In this document: in pieces, positions 51,679 through 63,703 of the stretch
How the letters are laid out: each line of letters starts with the position of its first letter
Numbering within the stretch: the first letter of the stretch is position 1
DNA from: Gautieria morchelliformis
Lineage: Eukaryota > Basidiomycota > Agaricomycetes > Gomphales > Gomphaceae
Reading direction: 5' to 3'
Assembly: GCA_015179125.1 (NCBI GenBank)
Contig: WHVA01000138.1
Location: 62,001-126,000, forward strand
DNA length: 64,000 nt
Translations under genes and position numbers: made by a program
Notes under the pieces: generated by a model
Seen by the model: only the letters and a program-made list of their open reading frames with translations
Database searches by the model: none
What the model was told of the DNA's origin: nothing

Positions 51679-53326
51679 CGCTTTCTATAGGCAGTCAGAC
51701 ATCACAAACATTACAATAATACAACTGCATACCTGATCCAGGATATGAACCAAGCAAGAAAGCGAATCACTGAACCTCTATTTCGTATTTTGGCAGTCAG
51801 ACAGGAGTGTTTCGTTCAACTATCGGCAACTGTTCCAGAAAGTACATAATGGTAAGGGTGCATTCCATGGATATGTTTCAGTGCTTCTTCCCAAGAATAG
51901 CCCAGACAGATATTCATGCGGTGCCCAGATGCAAGGAGTTTCTGGAGGGTCAACCGTCTAATTCAGGACCAACATACACTCTATGTAAGGTTGCAAATAT
52001 GAGAAACGATCGGTTGACATGGATTTAGATTCAGATATATTGTGGTATCATTACCTGGCCTGGCCCCTGGCCCCCTGTTCGAGAATAGCGCAGGTGTCCC
52101 TCTGGCGTCCCTAGGCAATCTACAATATCCTTACTAGTCGCCACCAGATCAGACTCATGCGCCGAATCGCAGTGGAGCACCCGCCAGCCTCGCAAAATCA
52201 ACCTGACCAGGCAGGTGGAAAGCCGGCCCTCGGTTGAGGTCAACTGTTCGGCTCTGCCTATCCCGCGCAAAGCCTTCGAGTACAGAACGGTCCATTGGCA
52301 TGGTTGTGCCGGAAAATACGTCTTACAAACCCATGGGTAGTAAAAGTGAAAGAAATCAGATCTAGTGGGCCTGCTTCTCTGCGGAGTCTTCGACGATCAA
52401 CACATGGCATATCAAGGTTGTATGCACACACCGTCGCACCGATTCTTCACAATCAGAGGTACTTTGAAATACAAATGCTTCACCTATGAATAACCAACCC
52501 GGGAGACAGGTGCAACATCTAAATTCTCGCCTTTCTCGCCATAGGGATATTAGAAGCAGGTTAAACAAGTTGGCAGGGGTAAACATCGCAGTTACATCTT
52601 GGAGCCGGACTGCTCCATGGAGGTCTAGAACACGGTCTAGCCTTGCTGCGCATACTCCACGTATTTTCTATCTGGCTTTGATTAATACTGTACTATATGT
52701 CAACGTCCTCTTGGGCTAATATGACGTCAATGAGATCCCCAGTCGACTGATGATCGAATCATAGTGGCACACGAGGTGGGTACAGGACGGTACTCGGATA
52801 TCGACGAGCCGACTCATAGCCTGGAGCGGAGTTGGTTGCTCAGGCGTAGCTTGATCGAATGGCACGAGGTTGTACAATAAGAGGCGATGTCTGCACTGCC
52901 CCATCGGCTGAGATGGGCGCATGAGGCATTGCTGCTCGTATACTGCAGCAAGAAAACTTTCTTTTGCTTATGTTTCTAAAAGTCAGGGTAGGCGCAAGAT
53001 GTGAGCTGTATGGTTCCTGCCTGAATGACCTCATTGGATACTGTCCGGGGCCTTTTACTCATTTATAAGTGCCAGACCAAAGAAGGGCCGCACGAGATAT
53101 TGGCACACACTGAATTCGTAGATGTGTACTATAAGTATACTTATGGACAGGCCTAGGCGATTATCACGGTGGAGCTGGTGAAGAAAGACTTAATTGAAAC
53201 TCCGAAGATTGAAGGCCTAGACCATTAGCCATTGTCGGTTTGTTTGCAAAAGCAAGAAAGCCAGAAACTGATGTCACCATGACCAGCTCCACAACTATAA
53301 GTAGTCAGTAATTAAAATGTGGTATC
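51679..53326. other. Intergenic region, nothing recognised
   Basis: About 1.6 kb between zinc-finger members D and E. No domain, RNA or repeat was recognised. Confidence 0.45.
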
Positions 53327-54529
53327 ATGGCTGCACTCATTCAACCCCAGAACGATTTGGAACAGAGCAGCACAACTGATGCTTCAAGGTGGCTCCAGTC
53401 ACTAGCACAGTTTCTCAGCATTGAATACGGTGAGTTGTTCGTTTCGACTATGTATTTGACCCCCTCTATATCCACTGGCTGGAATCGTTGCCCCTTATCT
53501 ATTATCTCATTGAGTCGTCATTTGTTTTGGATTCTCAGTGAGACTGTGATGTCTCCTGTACTATCCTGATTACATACATACATAGCAATTAAGAGCCACG
53601 ATTGTTCTATTGGATGTTGATGTGTTTCTGACCATCCCCTTCTTGTCAGCATGTGATCCTGAGGGCATATCTGGGTTCGAGACCAAGGGAGTCGACCCGT
53701 ATCATGGACCAACGACCATGGCAGATTCGGACCACCCTGCTAGTGTTACTTCCCCGTACTCAGCTGCAAGTCAACCACGTTCACCTCCACGTTCTTGTAA
53801 TTCTGTGACTGGTGAGTACCTATGTGCTAATTAAGGCGTGACATCTGAATGTGGCGTATAAGCTCGACGCCGGGATGTGCAATATGCAAAGAACTACCAG
53901 GTCAATAGTACACAACTACAGATGGTAAGATTATGCTTATATTAATGTCTTATACAAATTTTATACAATGGGATGTAGACGAACACTCGTCGTCGCCTTT
54001 CATTAGGGTCGGCAGGAATGGACCAGGACGGTAAACCTCCTCGTCATGTCTTCATAAACATAAACGACGCCAGCGGCGTTCAGGCGATCGACACATACAT
54101 TTATGAAATCAAGGTTCTTGATGGCAGCCACAGGTACTTCTGCACTTGCAGCCACAATGCACACCCTGGAGGCTTTCATACAAGACACGACGTTGTGTCA
54201 CATATCCGAGGGGAACACTTTCAGGGGAAATCATTCTTGTGTACAGCGTGGTTCGAACCTACTTATTTGACCTGTTGGAGTCACGTACTATTTTCGAGCA
54301 GTAACACGGCTTTCACGCGAAAGCAGGATGCTGTCCGTCACGTCACCACAAAGAATGACGGAAAGAAGTACAAATGCAGTGTCTGGTGAGGAAGTATGCC
54401 CTTTTTCTGGATATTCCATAATCACACCCATGCAGCCACAAAGTCTTCTCCCGCAAGGATTATCGTGATGGACATGAGACACGTTGCCTAGACAGGCCGC
54501 ATCTCAGATCACCCCATACTGGGCCGTGA
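53327..54529 (+). CDS. Zinc-finger family member E (divergent finger 1)
   Basis: The clearest 5' end of the family. Exon 1 from ATG 53327 (MAALIQPQNDLEQSSTTDAS, then WLQSLAQFLSIEY) ends at a GTGAGT donor. Exon 2 reads ACDPEGISGFETKGVDPYHG with a Ser/Pro-rich end and another GTGAGT donor. Exon 3 begins near 54007 (SAGMDQDGKPPRHVF) and carries finger 1, YFCTCSHNAHPGGF with VVSHIRGEH, where the Cys pair is C-x-C, so the second ligand is shifted. Introns split TG|T and TG|C as in the other members. Finger 2 is NTAFTRKQDAVRHVTTKN with Asn again, and finger 3 is CHKVFSRKDYRDGHETRC. The stop is at 54527-54529. Confidence 0.75.
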
Positions 54530-55757
54530 CGCTCACAATACACTACAGTTCATTACATTTGTACCCCAGCTGTCAGATCCTGGGATGAATGCCATTCAAT
54601 TTCAGAGCTTTTATGTAGCATCTCGATCAGAATTGAAGACGAATTAAAAAGATTTTGGACTGCATTATATCCCTTATGTAAACTTATGCCAATTCAGATG
54701 TGCATGTGCATCGTAGTGCTCGACGCTCGTGAAGGGCTTTTAGGGTTCTTCGGCATGTTGGACTCGATGTTGGTCAGGGACTAAACTCCGACCATGCCGA
54801 CCATGGTGGCCCACAATTACAACTTTGAACTGAATGGAGTAACCCAAAAAGGGTGCTCGGAAACCGGCAATGGCACTGCAAGCTGCAGCTCTTGCAACCT
54901 GAAACCGGCGACAGACTCTTGCCCTCGCCACTATCCGACCGACCCGCTGGTGGTCATTCTTGACTCGAGCCATATCAGCTAGTGTCTGTGGACACTCCGA
55001 CATTCGGATTTGGAGCATGAAGCTAACGCCTCGGTGGCTGAGGCGGTTTTATGAAGGTGCACCACGAGGGGTGTGTCGCGTAAATAAAAGTGAAATCGGC
55101 CATCGTCTTCCGGAATATAATATGGCACCTAATACTATACTAGTAGATGCGTTTACATAAATTCGTATCTCGAGCGCCACGGCTTCTCAGAGATACGTGC
55201 ATACGCCCGACATGTATAATCCTGTGTACTGACGAGCATATCATCATGAGAGTGTGCAGGGCGAGCATGATTCACTCGGTAAAGAGCAGTTCGCGAAGGC
55301 CTGGCGGTCTGTGGCGAGCTCCTTGGTACATGTATGATGTCTAGAGTACTTATATTAGATAAATTAAAAGATACTGGGGAAAGTTGACAAGGAATCTCAG
55401 CCTTACTCCATGGGTATGTGAGAGAACCGTACATGCAATGATTTTTATTTCCTATAATGTTTAGCGTATTTCACCGCCACCCCCCGCCACCAACTCCGCC
55501 GTGGGGCTTTGACCGAACACGCAGCGCCTCCGCTGAATGCTTTATTGTTGCACAGCACTTTCCCTCAAGGCATAGGATTTACATCGGTGGTGAATGATTC
55601 CGTCCACAATGTGTTGTGTGGGCTGCTGCGGTAGTGTGTGGTTGTGGAGATCCAAGTACTAGTACAAGTACGTACTTTCCGAATGGGCTAGAGAACTCAT
55701 CACTTCGTTCGTTCACTTCTTTTCTCTGTTTCCGTCTCCGGGATTGGATCGCTCATT
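54530..55757. other. Intergenic region, nothing recognised
   Basis: Short frames only. No gene, RNA or repeat was assigned between members E and F. Confidence 0.45.
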
Positions 55758-56811
55758 ATGGGTAGTCAGTGGACCAATGAATACGGTGAAATGTCTAATA
55801 TGGAAGGGCGTGGTCAGACCTACAGTGGTATGTCCATAGCTTCCCATGGTTCTCACTCTGCGCCTAACATTGACTTGTCCTTATCAGGTGTAATTGAACA
55901 ACCTGAAATGCGTGTGTACTTCATTGGTGAATCTCACTATTGACCTTGTACTCACATCCTATGCGCCAGCTCAAACATCTTACTCATATGACGAAGGTAT
56001 GGCAGCTACGGCTGAGCCATACGCTAGGATGTATTGTGCGTTGAATATTTTATCTTCAATCCATTTACAAACATATCGGCCTCAGCACAATCTGGGCCCA
56101 CGGTGACCGTTGACAATCTTCGCAACAGTCAAGCGTCAACTTCTACCGCGTGGACCCAGAGAGAATCCTCATCCTCTGAAGTGCGTGCTCTTTTCATTTC
56201 CGTATACACTCATCTAAGAAAGACAGGGCATTATAACATACAGTGAGAATGAAGCATCTCCATCACAAGCCGACTCGGACGTAAGTGGGTCGGAGAATGC
56301 AGCTACTCAACACGAATGGATCCAGACAGGCGCTGTCACCACCACCAGGTTACTTAGCCACCTGGTGAGGGAAGCATCTCACGCCGGAGTCCGGTATTTT
56401 TTCTGCGGTGTCGAAGGATGTAGCCACTCTGGTTTTCCTCATAAATCTCAGCTCATCACGCACATCCGTTCTGTGCATCTCCAAGAGAAGCCTTTCCTCT
56501 GCATAACATGGTGAGAACATTGGCCTCCGCGACTGGTTCTTATCTTCTTTGCTCAAGTCTTCGAAACAGCAGCACACCATTTGCAAGGAAGCAGGAAGCC
56601 ATCCGCCATGTCAACAGTGCAAACAACGGGAGAAGATATGAATGTAACATTTGGTTCGTGACCCTTACGTCCTTTATGCCCATGTACCAACCTGTTGGCT
56701 TACAGTGGCAAAACCTTCGCACGAAAGAACTACCGCGACAGTCACCGAGAGCTTTGCCTCCAGCGGCGAGAAACAATGGGGAATCCTTCGACATCCTCTT
56801 TCCTATATTAA
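55758..56811 (+). CDS. Zinc-finger family member F (C2H2 - C2HN - C2HC)
   Basis: Exon 1 from ATG 55758 (MGSQWTNEYGEMSNMEGRGQ) ends at 55887. Short exons follow: QTSYSYDEG, QSGPTVTVDNLRNSQASTST and NEASPSQADSDVSGSENAAT. The main exon gives QHEWIQTGAVTTTRLLSHLV and finger 1, FFCGVEGCSHSGF with LITHIRSVH (one residue shorter between Cys and His). An intron splits TG|C; finger 2 is STPFARKQEAIRHVNSANNG, with Asn in place of the second His, and RRYECNI. The next intron splits TG|T; finger 3 is CGKTFARKNYRDSHRELC. The stop is at 56809-56811. Six or seven exons in all, and every junction keeps the frame. Confidence 0.77.
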
Positions 56812-57409
56812 CTGCTGGCTTTACCCATTAGTGACCTCGTTGGGTTTGTACTTCCTGGATCGATATGCGGTTGGTGTAGACAACGTTCATGTGTCGCGGC
56901 AGTTGTAGGAATGGGATGTGCCGCCTACTTCTCGAGTTAAAGCGGAGTATGTATCTCTTCTCTCTCGACATCTGTACCTTTAATAGATTTATAAGTTCAA
57001 GCTCGGTACCCGAGGACGGCAAGGAATGAAGGCATACCTATGTGGTTTCTCGCCTGACAAGAGTTAGCTACGTCGATAATCAATTAATCATGCGAGAGCT
57101 AGAGGTCAAATAGTTTCATAATCACTGTATCCGGCAATTTTCCGACTTCAGTCACGAGTGATTGAGGATGCCTTTTTAGGGGAGGTGATCTCGATAGAAT
57201 TATTGAGCGATTCTAGGGCCCGGGGCTTTGGCATGAATGCCCAAGGGAATGCCCAGAGTGGATTGGCGCCTCGATCGATCCATGTGACGTCACCGTCTAG
57301 TGTAGAGGGGCTATTTATAAGTACATCCAAACTTTGATTTTGAAGAACAAGGTTGACGAGATTTGTAAGCATCCGAGAGATTACACGTAGATTGCTACAA
57401 CCAACGACA
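56812..57409. other. Intergenic region, nothing recognised
   Basis: Member F (+) and the Hua1-like gene (-) converge here; 3' untranslated ends are expected. Confidence 0.5.
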
Positions 57410-58967
57410 CTAATTGAAAACTCTTCCCGCACCTCTGCACACAGTACATGTCTGCCAATCAAAAAACAAAAAGCTCTCGCCCCCGCGGCCATTGCACCGC
57501 CAGCAGAGTCGTCCGCCAATTCGTGGATCCCCCGGCTGATAGACTACTCCGGTACCCATCATGGGGGGCGGGGGCGGCCCTTGGATGATGTGAGGTGGCT
57601 GATGGATGACTGGCGGAGCGGATGGGGGGTGGTACATCTGTGGATGTCCTGGATGTCGCGGGGGAGGAGGATGGAATGGTGGTGAATGGGGTGCGGGGAA
57701 CGAATGATGTGTGATTGATGGGGAACCGGGGTGGTGTTGGTGGGGGTGGTGGTGGGGTGATGGTGGTGATGGCGGGAGCTGGTGGTGGTGCTGAAGTGAG
57801 CTGTGCTTCCGATGCAACCTCTGAGGGTGGCCCGCCGTGGGGTGGGGACGTTGTGTTTGAAAATTGGCCTGGGGTGGGCTAAATACGGGGAGGGGGCGTT
57901 GGAAATTGTTGCCACCTCCACTTGAAGACGGAGCAGACGTGGAGGAGGGGAAAGGCGCGTAGGCGAGTGCACCCGTGTATGACCGTGCATACTTGTCCCA
58001 GCATTTACCGCAGGCATGTGAGGGGTCATTATTCTTATAGCCCGTATTGTGACCTGTTCAAATCGGAAAACATTTAGACGAGATACATTTACAAACCCGA
58101 AGAAGAGACAAGGAGAAGAGGGCTTTAAGGTCACCAAAATCACGGAGAACAAAACACGGACGCACACTTTGAGCACTCGAAGCCTTGAGGATACACAAGT
58201 AGTTTGCCGCCCTTCAGCAATGGGTGACCCGGCACCGGAGTTGTCGTCGGCCGGCCATCGTCTGGCCCCATGCTCGTCCCCACCCCCGTTCCAGGAACTG
58301 ATACTCTACGGGCGGATGGATCAGGTCGGCGAGGTGGGGGCTGACCAGGCGGGGGGCTGTATGACTGTGCCCGACTATGTGGCGGTGAATCTAGTGGCGG
58401 TAAGTATGTACCCGTTTGCGACCCCGTCCGCGAGTGCGATGGTGATGGACGGCGGGGAGGCGGGAGGGAATGCGAGTTGTCCAGGTTCGTGTCTCGGCGT
58501 GCGGTGGATGGGTGCTGTGGCGGAGGCGGATGGTTGAGGCGAATGTGCGACTGGGTGGGGACGCTTATGGCATTGACGACAACAGATGGGGTCTCAGAAG
58601 GGATCACTGTGGGCACTGGTGTCGGAACGGGTACAGGCAAAGGAAGGGGGGCAGGCTGGAAAGGCCTATGCGGCCCAAACTCCACGGCTGCTTCACCTTG
58701 AAACGGGTCAGCGGTAGGAGTATATGCCGGAGGCGCATCTTCGGGAATATTATCCAACAAACTGGGGTCTGCAGGCTGCTCAGATGCGGTTTGCTGGAGA
58801 AGACGAGTATTAACGTGTGATAAGAGTATGAGATTGCCTGAACATACCCTACTGCTGTTAGTACTGGTATTTGACGGCTCACTAACAGTAGATGACTGGA
58901 GAGTAGAGCCCGTATGCTGAGCAGTAATCTGGCGATTTCGAAAAGGATTTAGAGGAGTGGTCGCCAT
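57410..58967 (-). CDS. Hua1-like proline-rich adaptor with zinc-binding C-terminus
   Basis: The ATG at 58967 opens MATTPLNPFRNRQITAQHTG, then a PPxY motif (EDAPPAYTP) and a long Pro/Ser-rich region. The conserved fungal block PLLKGGKLLVYPQGFECSK follows; an intron splits the next Cys codon T|GT and the next exon gives HNTGYKNNDPSHACGKCWDK, so two CxxC pairs form a zinc site. A His/Pro-rich stretch comes next. The C-terminus GDPRIGGRLCWRCNGRG with FDWQTCTVCRGAGRVF resembles the DnaJ-type zinc centre of yeast Hua1. Hua1 binds the ubiquitin ligase Rsp5 and links to actin patches; the PPAY motif here would suit WW-domain binding. An intron of about 56 bases lies near 58795-58850. The function is inferred by similarity. 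Confidence 0.75.
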
Positions 58968-59365
58968 GTGCGAAGAGAGGTGCTGCTGGCTGTGGTGGAA
59001 GCGACTCGAAGCGTGACGTCACACACCTGGTGTACGGCCCGCGACGCCACCGCCAAGTTTGTCGCGCAGCCCACACAGCCTCATGCAGTAAGCTCGTCTT
59101 TAAAACAACGTGTCTATATGGATGGCTGTTGTTTTCTCAGCGATATGTTATAAACTTGATTTCCTCCCTCTCTTCTGCGATACAAACGTCTTATAAACCT
59201 CTTTCAACTTCGTCTCCAATTCTCCGGCCAAGTACAGGTTGAATCCAATCAGCACTGGTCTCCTAGGCGTCTATGCGCAGACTTGCGCGCCATTCCCTTC
59301 CCTTACCCCTACATCACTTACTAACTCATTCTCGCTCTCGACGATGACCTGTGTAGCACAGGCAC
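58968..59365. other. Promoter side of the Hua1-like gene
   Basis: C/T-rich stretches and a region rich in short pyrimidine runs. No gene was recognised. Confidence 0.4.
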
Positions 59366-59643
59366 GAATCCACGCTGTCTAGCGCGAAGTCGGAGTGCCA
59401 TGCGCTAAGTAAGTCCAATAATGAGTCCGACCTTCGGACTCCGCAGTCTGTCCGCTTTGCTTTCGCTGCAGCTGAATGACGAATGAGTAGTTATATTACT
59501 AGCAAGGCTTCTTCACAGGACATACAGGACTCATTCACCGGATAATTTACTCCCCGCCTTGGAAAGGAAACGCCAGTTCCCCCCTCATGGAAAAAAAAAA
59601 TGTCAGTTCTTAAGTAAACTTATTCCTTAGAAAACATTATCCT
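59366..59643 (-). repeat. Repeat R1, copy 3 (inverted, truncated)
   Basis: The reverse complement of the distal half of R1: it starts with GAATCCACGCTGTCTAGCGC, passes the GTCCGACCTTCGGACTCCGC palindromic piece and the GAATGAGTAGTTATATTACT segment, and stops inside the family at a CATTAT sequence near 59643, where LINE ORF1-like coding DNA begins. Confidence 0.8.
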
Positions 59644-60681
59644 GCTCGCCGGTTTTATCCATCTGGTTGATATTCTCGCATCACTGGGTAAGTCTGAGTC
59701 TCTTTCTATTTTCCCGAGCTCTCCCATTGCTTCTGGTGAGTGCGACAGCGGGACGTATTCGACCAACACCGAGACTACTGAGGTCCCGCCTAGCTTCTCG
59801 GCGAATTGCCGTTTGTGGGCTTGCATCCATCTGGCGGACACTGGCTTGTTGAGTTTGTATACTATTCCTCCGTTGTCTTGGATATTGGCTCCCATGAAGC
59901 TGATGTCGGCGTGATGGTCGAAGTCCTCGAACTGCTCGAGCGCCTCGGAGTGCACCATGAGCGCTTAGCGCTTCGAGCATGTTAATTGATCCTCTCTCTC
60001 TCTTTTTCTCGCGCCTCGTTGGCTTTGGCGACCAGTTTGCGTTCTGTAAGGTCAGCTAGAGCGTTATTCTCTGCTCTTGGGTCCCTGTCTATCAGCAGCT
60101 GACACTCTGGCCTTTTTCCTAGCCAGATTGCTCGGGTGTGAAAGTGGAACGTTGCCTTTCAGGGCGGCTGCGTGGGTGGTCCCTGTTGCCGTCTCCTCTC
60201 TCGCCTCGCTTCTCATCCTTTGCACACTGCACACCCCCTCTACCACCAGATTCGCTTCTTCCGTGATGTTTTTGGTGGCGGGCGTGATGTCGTGCACCGT
60301 GTCGACGATGGTTTCGACTTTGGTGAGTACCGGCGCCAGGCTTTTCTGGACGTACTGGATTATCGCTGCGCTCAGGCCCTTCGCTGTCTTGTCGATCATC
60401 AGGATTGCCACGGCTCTAACCCCCTCATCTAGCGTCTTGCCCGAGGAGCTGTGTGTGAGGGAAAGGAGCGCGTAGCTGAGCTGTTCTGTTGTTGCTGGGT
60501 TGTCTTTGGGGTTGTCTTTGGTGAGGAAGCCGTGTCTGTCCAGGAAATCCCGGGCTTGTTCCTTGTTGCAGACCGACGTGCAAGGATCTGCCAAGAGGCC
60601 TGTTCTTGTTTTGGTGTTCGTCTGCTGGCTACTGGCCCTCGTTTGGGGGGCTGTCGCCGTGGCGGATGCTGGGGTCTGCAT
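59644..60681 (-). mobile_element. LINE ORF1 (gag-like) fragment
   Basis: Two minus-strand frames. The first, from ATG 60681, starts MQTPASATATAPQTRASSQQ and runs through a helical region (LDEGVRAVAILMIDKTAKGL) to a basic end. The second gives FMGANIQDNGGIVYKLN, RWMQAHKRQFAEKLGG, VLVEYVPLSHSPEAM and ARISTRWIKPASR. That order (VGAK-NGG-, ARW, VEYVP, SARWIKP) matches the gag-like ORF1 of LINE-type elements common in Agaricomycetes. No reverse transcriptase follows; the copy is cut off at 59644 by repeat R1. It is therefore a broken 5' fragment, with about two breaks. Confidence 0.6.
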
Positions 60682-61800
60682 TGGGCGGCATGACCCTTTT
60701 TGTTGTTCTTTATGTGGGAGTTTTTTGTATTGTGGCTATACTCGTGATATACTAGCTATAATAGGATTTTTATGTGCATAGGGTTGTAAATTTGAAATTT
60801 TTGGTTTTGGTTGTGGTGGTGAGCATGAGAAATTTAAAGCATTGTTTCATCATGTCTTCTGTCTATATAGCTGCCTAAGTTGTTTTCTAAACATAGAGGG
60901 GGTACATCACCGAATGTCGGCTGTAACCATTTGGTGGCTGCCACAAAGCTATGGTTGTTGTCACAGCTTTGTGCGTCCCTTTCAACTTGTGGCATAGTTT
61001 CCACTGGAGGAGCACCCTTGCATGCTCATGTACTTGACAGTCAAACAGGAAGTGGTGAACTGTCTCCTCAGCCTGGTGCAGGATGGGCAGAGTGGCAATG
61101 GGCCTTTTTGATATGATGAAGGTGTTTGTTGAGTGGGGTGTGTTCTGTGTGCAGTTGGGTCATCTGCTATGAATATCCCAGAATTATGCACTCATCTTCA
61201 CTCATATAATAAAAACATTACAACATACCATTCCAAACAACCCACACCACATATATGCACTCCCAATGCCCATCCAAGCCCACATGCACACATATGACCC
61301 ATTCCAGACTATCCCATCTATTTGCAGACAAGCAGCTGACCCAACCACCCGTGGACTTGCCCCTGACCTGAGACAAGGTCCCAAGCCTGAGAGATGTTGA
61401 TTTGAGGAATGACATAATGGCTAGTCCATCATATACAGAACTTTGTTTCTTTTCGCACCTACATATTTCTTTTCTGATATCTAAAACATACACACTCCTT
61501 CCTATTCGATGGATAAGATATGCACTCACTGTAAGGGCAATCCTAGCTGGTTGTGGAGGTCACACTACCACACAACTGACAAGAGGAAATCCGAATTATG
61601 TATAAATGAACAGGGTATACAAGAGAGGGGATTCTCACCTGACAAGGGGAAATCCAAAGAGAAAAGTCTAAGGACACCTGATGTCAGTGAGCCTGTATTA
61701 TACTATGCTAATCTGCAGCCAGGGACAACACTTGGCACTGGCCATCAACCCTGCATCCCCCTGACCTCCCTGACCCTTGATTGGCCCTTGATGCCACCTA
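60682..61800. other. No gene recognised; probably repeat-derived
   Basis: The stretch lies between the LINE fragment and the right chromovirus copy. A frame at 61509-61808 has a CTHC pair but no recognised domain. It may hold the 3' untranslated part and LTR of the right element, but no LTR ends were found. Confidence 0.4.
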
Positions 61801-63408
61801 CTATGTGAGTCACTTGACTCCCGACTCTGTTCTGAGAGCAGAAGTCAGAGAGTGGAGTGGGATTGGCAAGGCGAATGGAACTGGTGGAAGTTCCTCTGAA
61901 GTGGAACCATTTCTGAAAGTGGAGTCGGAAATTGAAGTGGAATTGGAAGTGGAGTCAGAAATGGAGTTGTCCTCGCACGAACCGGCTATCCAGGATCTGT
62001 TCCACCACATAATGCTCTTCCCCATCTAGGATTTCTGGCAGAGGTGGCGGACGAGCCCTCCAGTGTGGAATTGGATCCTCCGGTGCCGGGAGCAACCTCA
62101 CTATGTTGAAGACGGGGTGGAGGCAGCACAAGGAGTTCAGAAGTTGTTAGAGGCGGCATGTGTTCTGTCCAACCTTCCGCATCACTGTGAAGTGCCCAAG
62201 GTAGTGGTGGGCAAGCTTCTGTGAAGGGTGGGTGGTGCGGATGTCACTTGCATCTAAATATACCTTGTCTCCGACTTGGTACTCCAGGGCAGGAACCCAG
62301 CATTGGTTGTAGTACCTTGCCATGTTGCCTTTGGCCTTCGCAAGGGCAGACTTGGCTTCCGAAAGGGTGGAGTCCATGTGGTCTTGGAACTTGTTGACTG
62401 TCTCGAGTCGGCACTCTGCCTGGCGTGGCTCCAAGCCCATCCGTGGGTGTCATCCAGAGTCGAGCATGAAGGGCGTCTGCTGCATGGCAGAATGTACATG
62501 GTTGTTGTATTGAAATTCTGCCAGTGGAAGTAGTTCATCCCAGTCATCCAGCCTCTTGTTGACTAAGAGGTGGAGGTATTGCTCTGGTTCCTTATTGACC
62601 CGTTCTGTCTGTCCTTCACCCTGCGGATGGTACGCTGTGGTGGCAGCCAGCTTTATTCTGAGCAGGCGGTAGAGCTCCCATGTCAGTTCTGCGACGAACT
62701 GCAGACTGCGGTCGGAAATGACTTGCTTCGGGAGCCCATGCAGCTTCCAGACATGTGTGAGGAACAAGCGGGCTGCTCTGAGGGCCATGATCGTCGTGTG
62801 TGTCAGAATGAAGTGGGACATCTTGCTTACCAAGTCTACAACATTCATGATTGTGTCGTAGCCATGAGACTCTGGGAGTTGACACTGAAGGTGTCCCAGC
62901 AGGATTCTGGAATTGGGAGTGGAACCAGCTCTCTGATGAGCGGATGTCACTGCGCTTTAGTCCAGAGGCAAAGGTCGCACGCCTTCACCTACTGCCCAAT
63001 GTAGCTGGACATCTGAGGCCACCAGTAGTTCCGAGCCACTAACTCCAGCATCTTCCACCTGCCAGCATGCCCTGCGACCCAGGTGTCATGGTGTTGGGAC
63101 ATGATGCAGCGGCGGAGGTCCACCCCATATGGAACATACACCTTGCCCCTGAAGTGGAGCAACCCATCATGTTATGACCACTCCGCTGCCTGCATGGCCT
63201 GCTGGCGAAATGCGCGAGCAGTGAATAGCGGTTTGGAGGATGGGACGAACAGCGAGTAGAGTGGACGTAGAGGAGAAGTGGTCGGTAGGTGCGGCGAACT
63301 CTGACGAAGATGCTAGGGAGTGATGAGGGGGAACATGGAGGTAGCGCGGTAGGAGAAATAAACTGGTCATGACAGGCGGCACTGAATGCCGCGCCGAAGA
63401 GACTGCAT

Positions 63409-63522
63409 TCAAGCCCAGGGACATTCTGCAAGGGGAACGAGATAATCCCCACGGGCAAAGTATCGTTCGACGACAATGAATTGCCGAATGAAGGCAAGGG
63501 GCCAAGGGTGAGCAGGATCACC
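63409..63522 (+). repeat. Inverted repeat, arm 1 (114 bases)
   Basis: It matches the reverse complement of 63704-63817 with 4 mismatches in 114 bases, all transitions. It lies inside the right gypsy copy, with 181 bases between the arms. Confidence 0.92.
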
Positions 63523-63703
63523 CTTGTCCCCTTGCCTTCGCTCTGTTAGGTCCCGCGTGCCACGGGACCGCTTTCTTTTTCCCCATCACTTTCACCGTCA
63601 GGTGAGAGCGCCTCTCCCTATGATTGTAGGGTGAGTTTGAGGATGAGTTGTTATGCGACTTGACCTCCTGGCTTCAATGTGCCAGCTTTGGATTCGGTGC
63701 CGG

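Noticed and set aside
57560-57790. G-quadruplex locus on the plus strand
   Set aside because: The G-rich strand is the template side of the His/Pro-rich coding region of the Hua1-like gene, which explains the composition.
61509-61808. Zinc-finger transposase fragment
   Set aside because: Only one CxxC pair is present and no BED or DDE motif follows.
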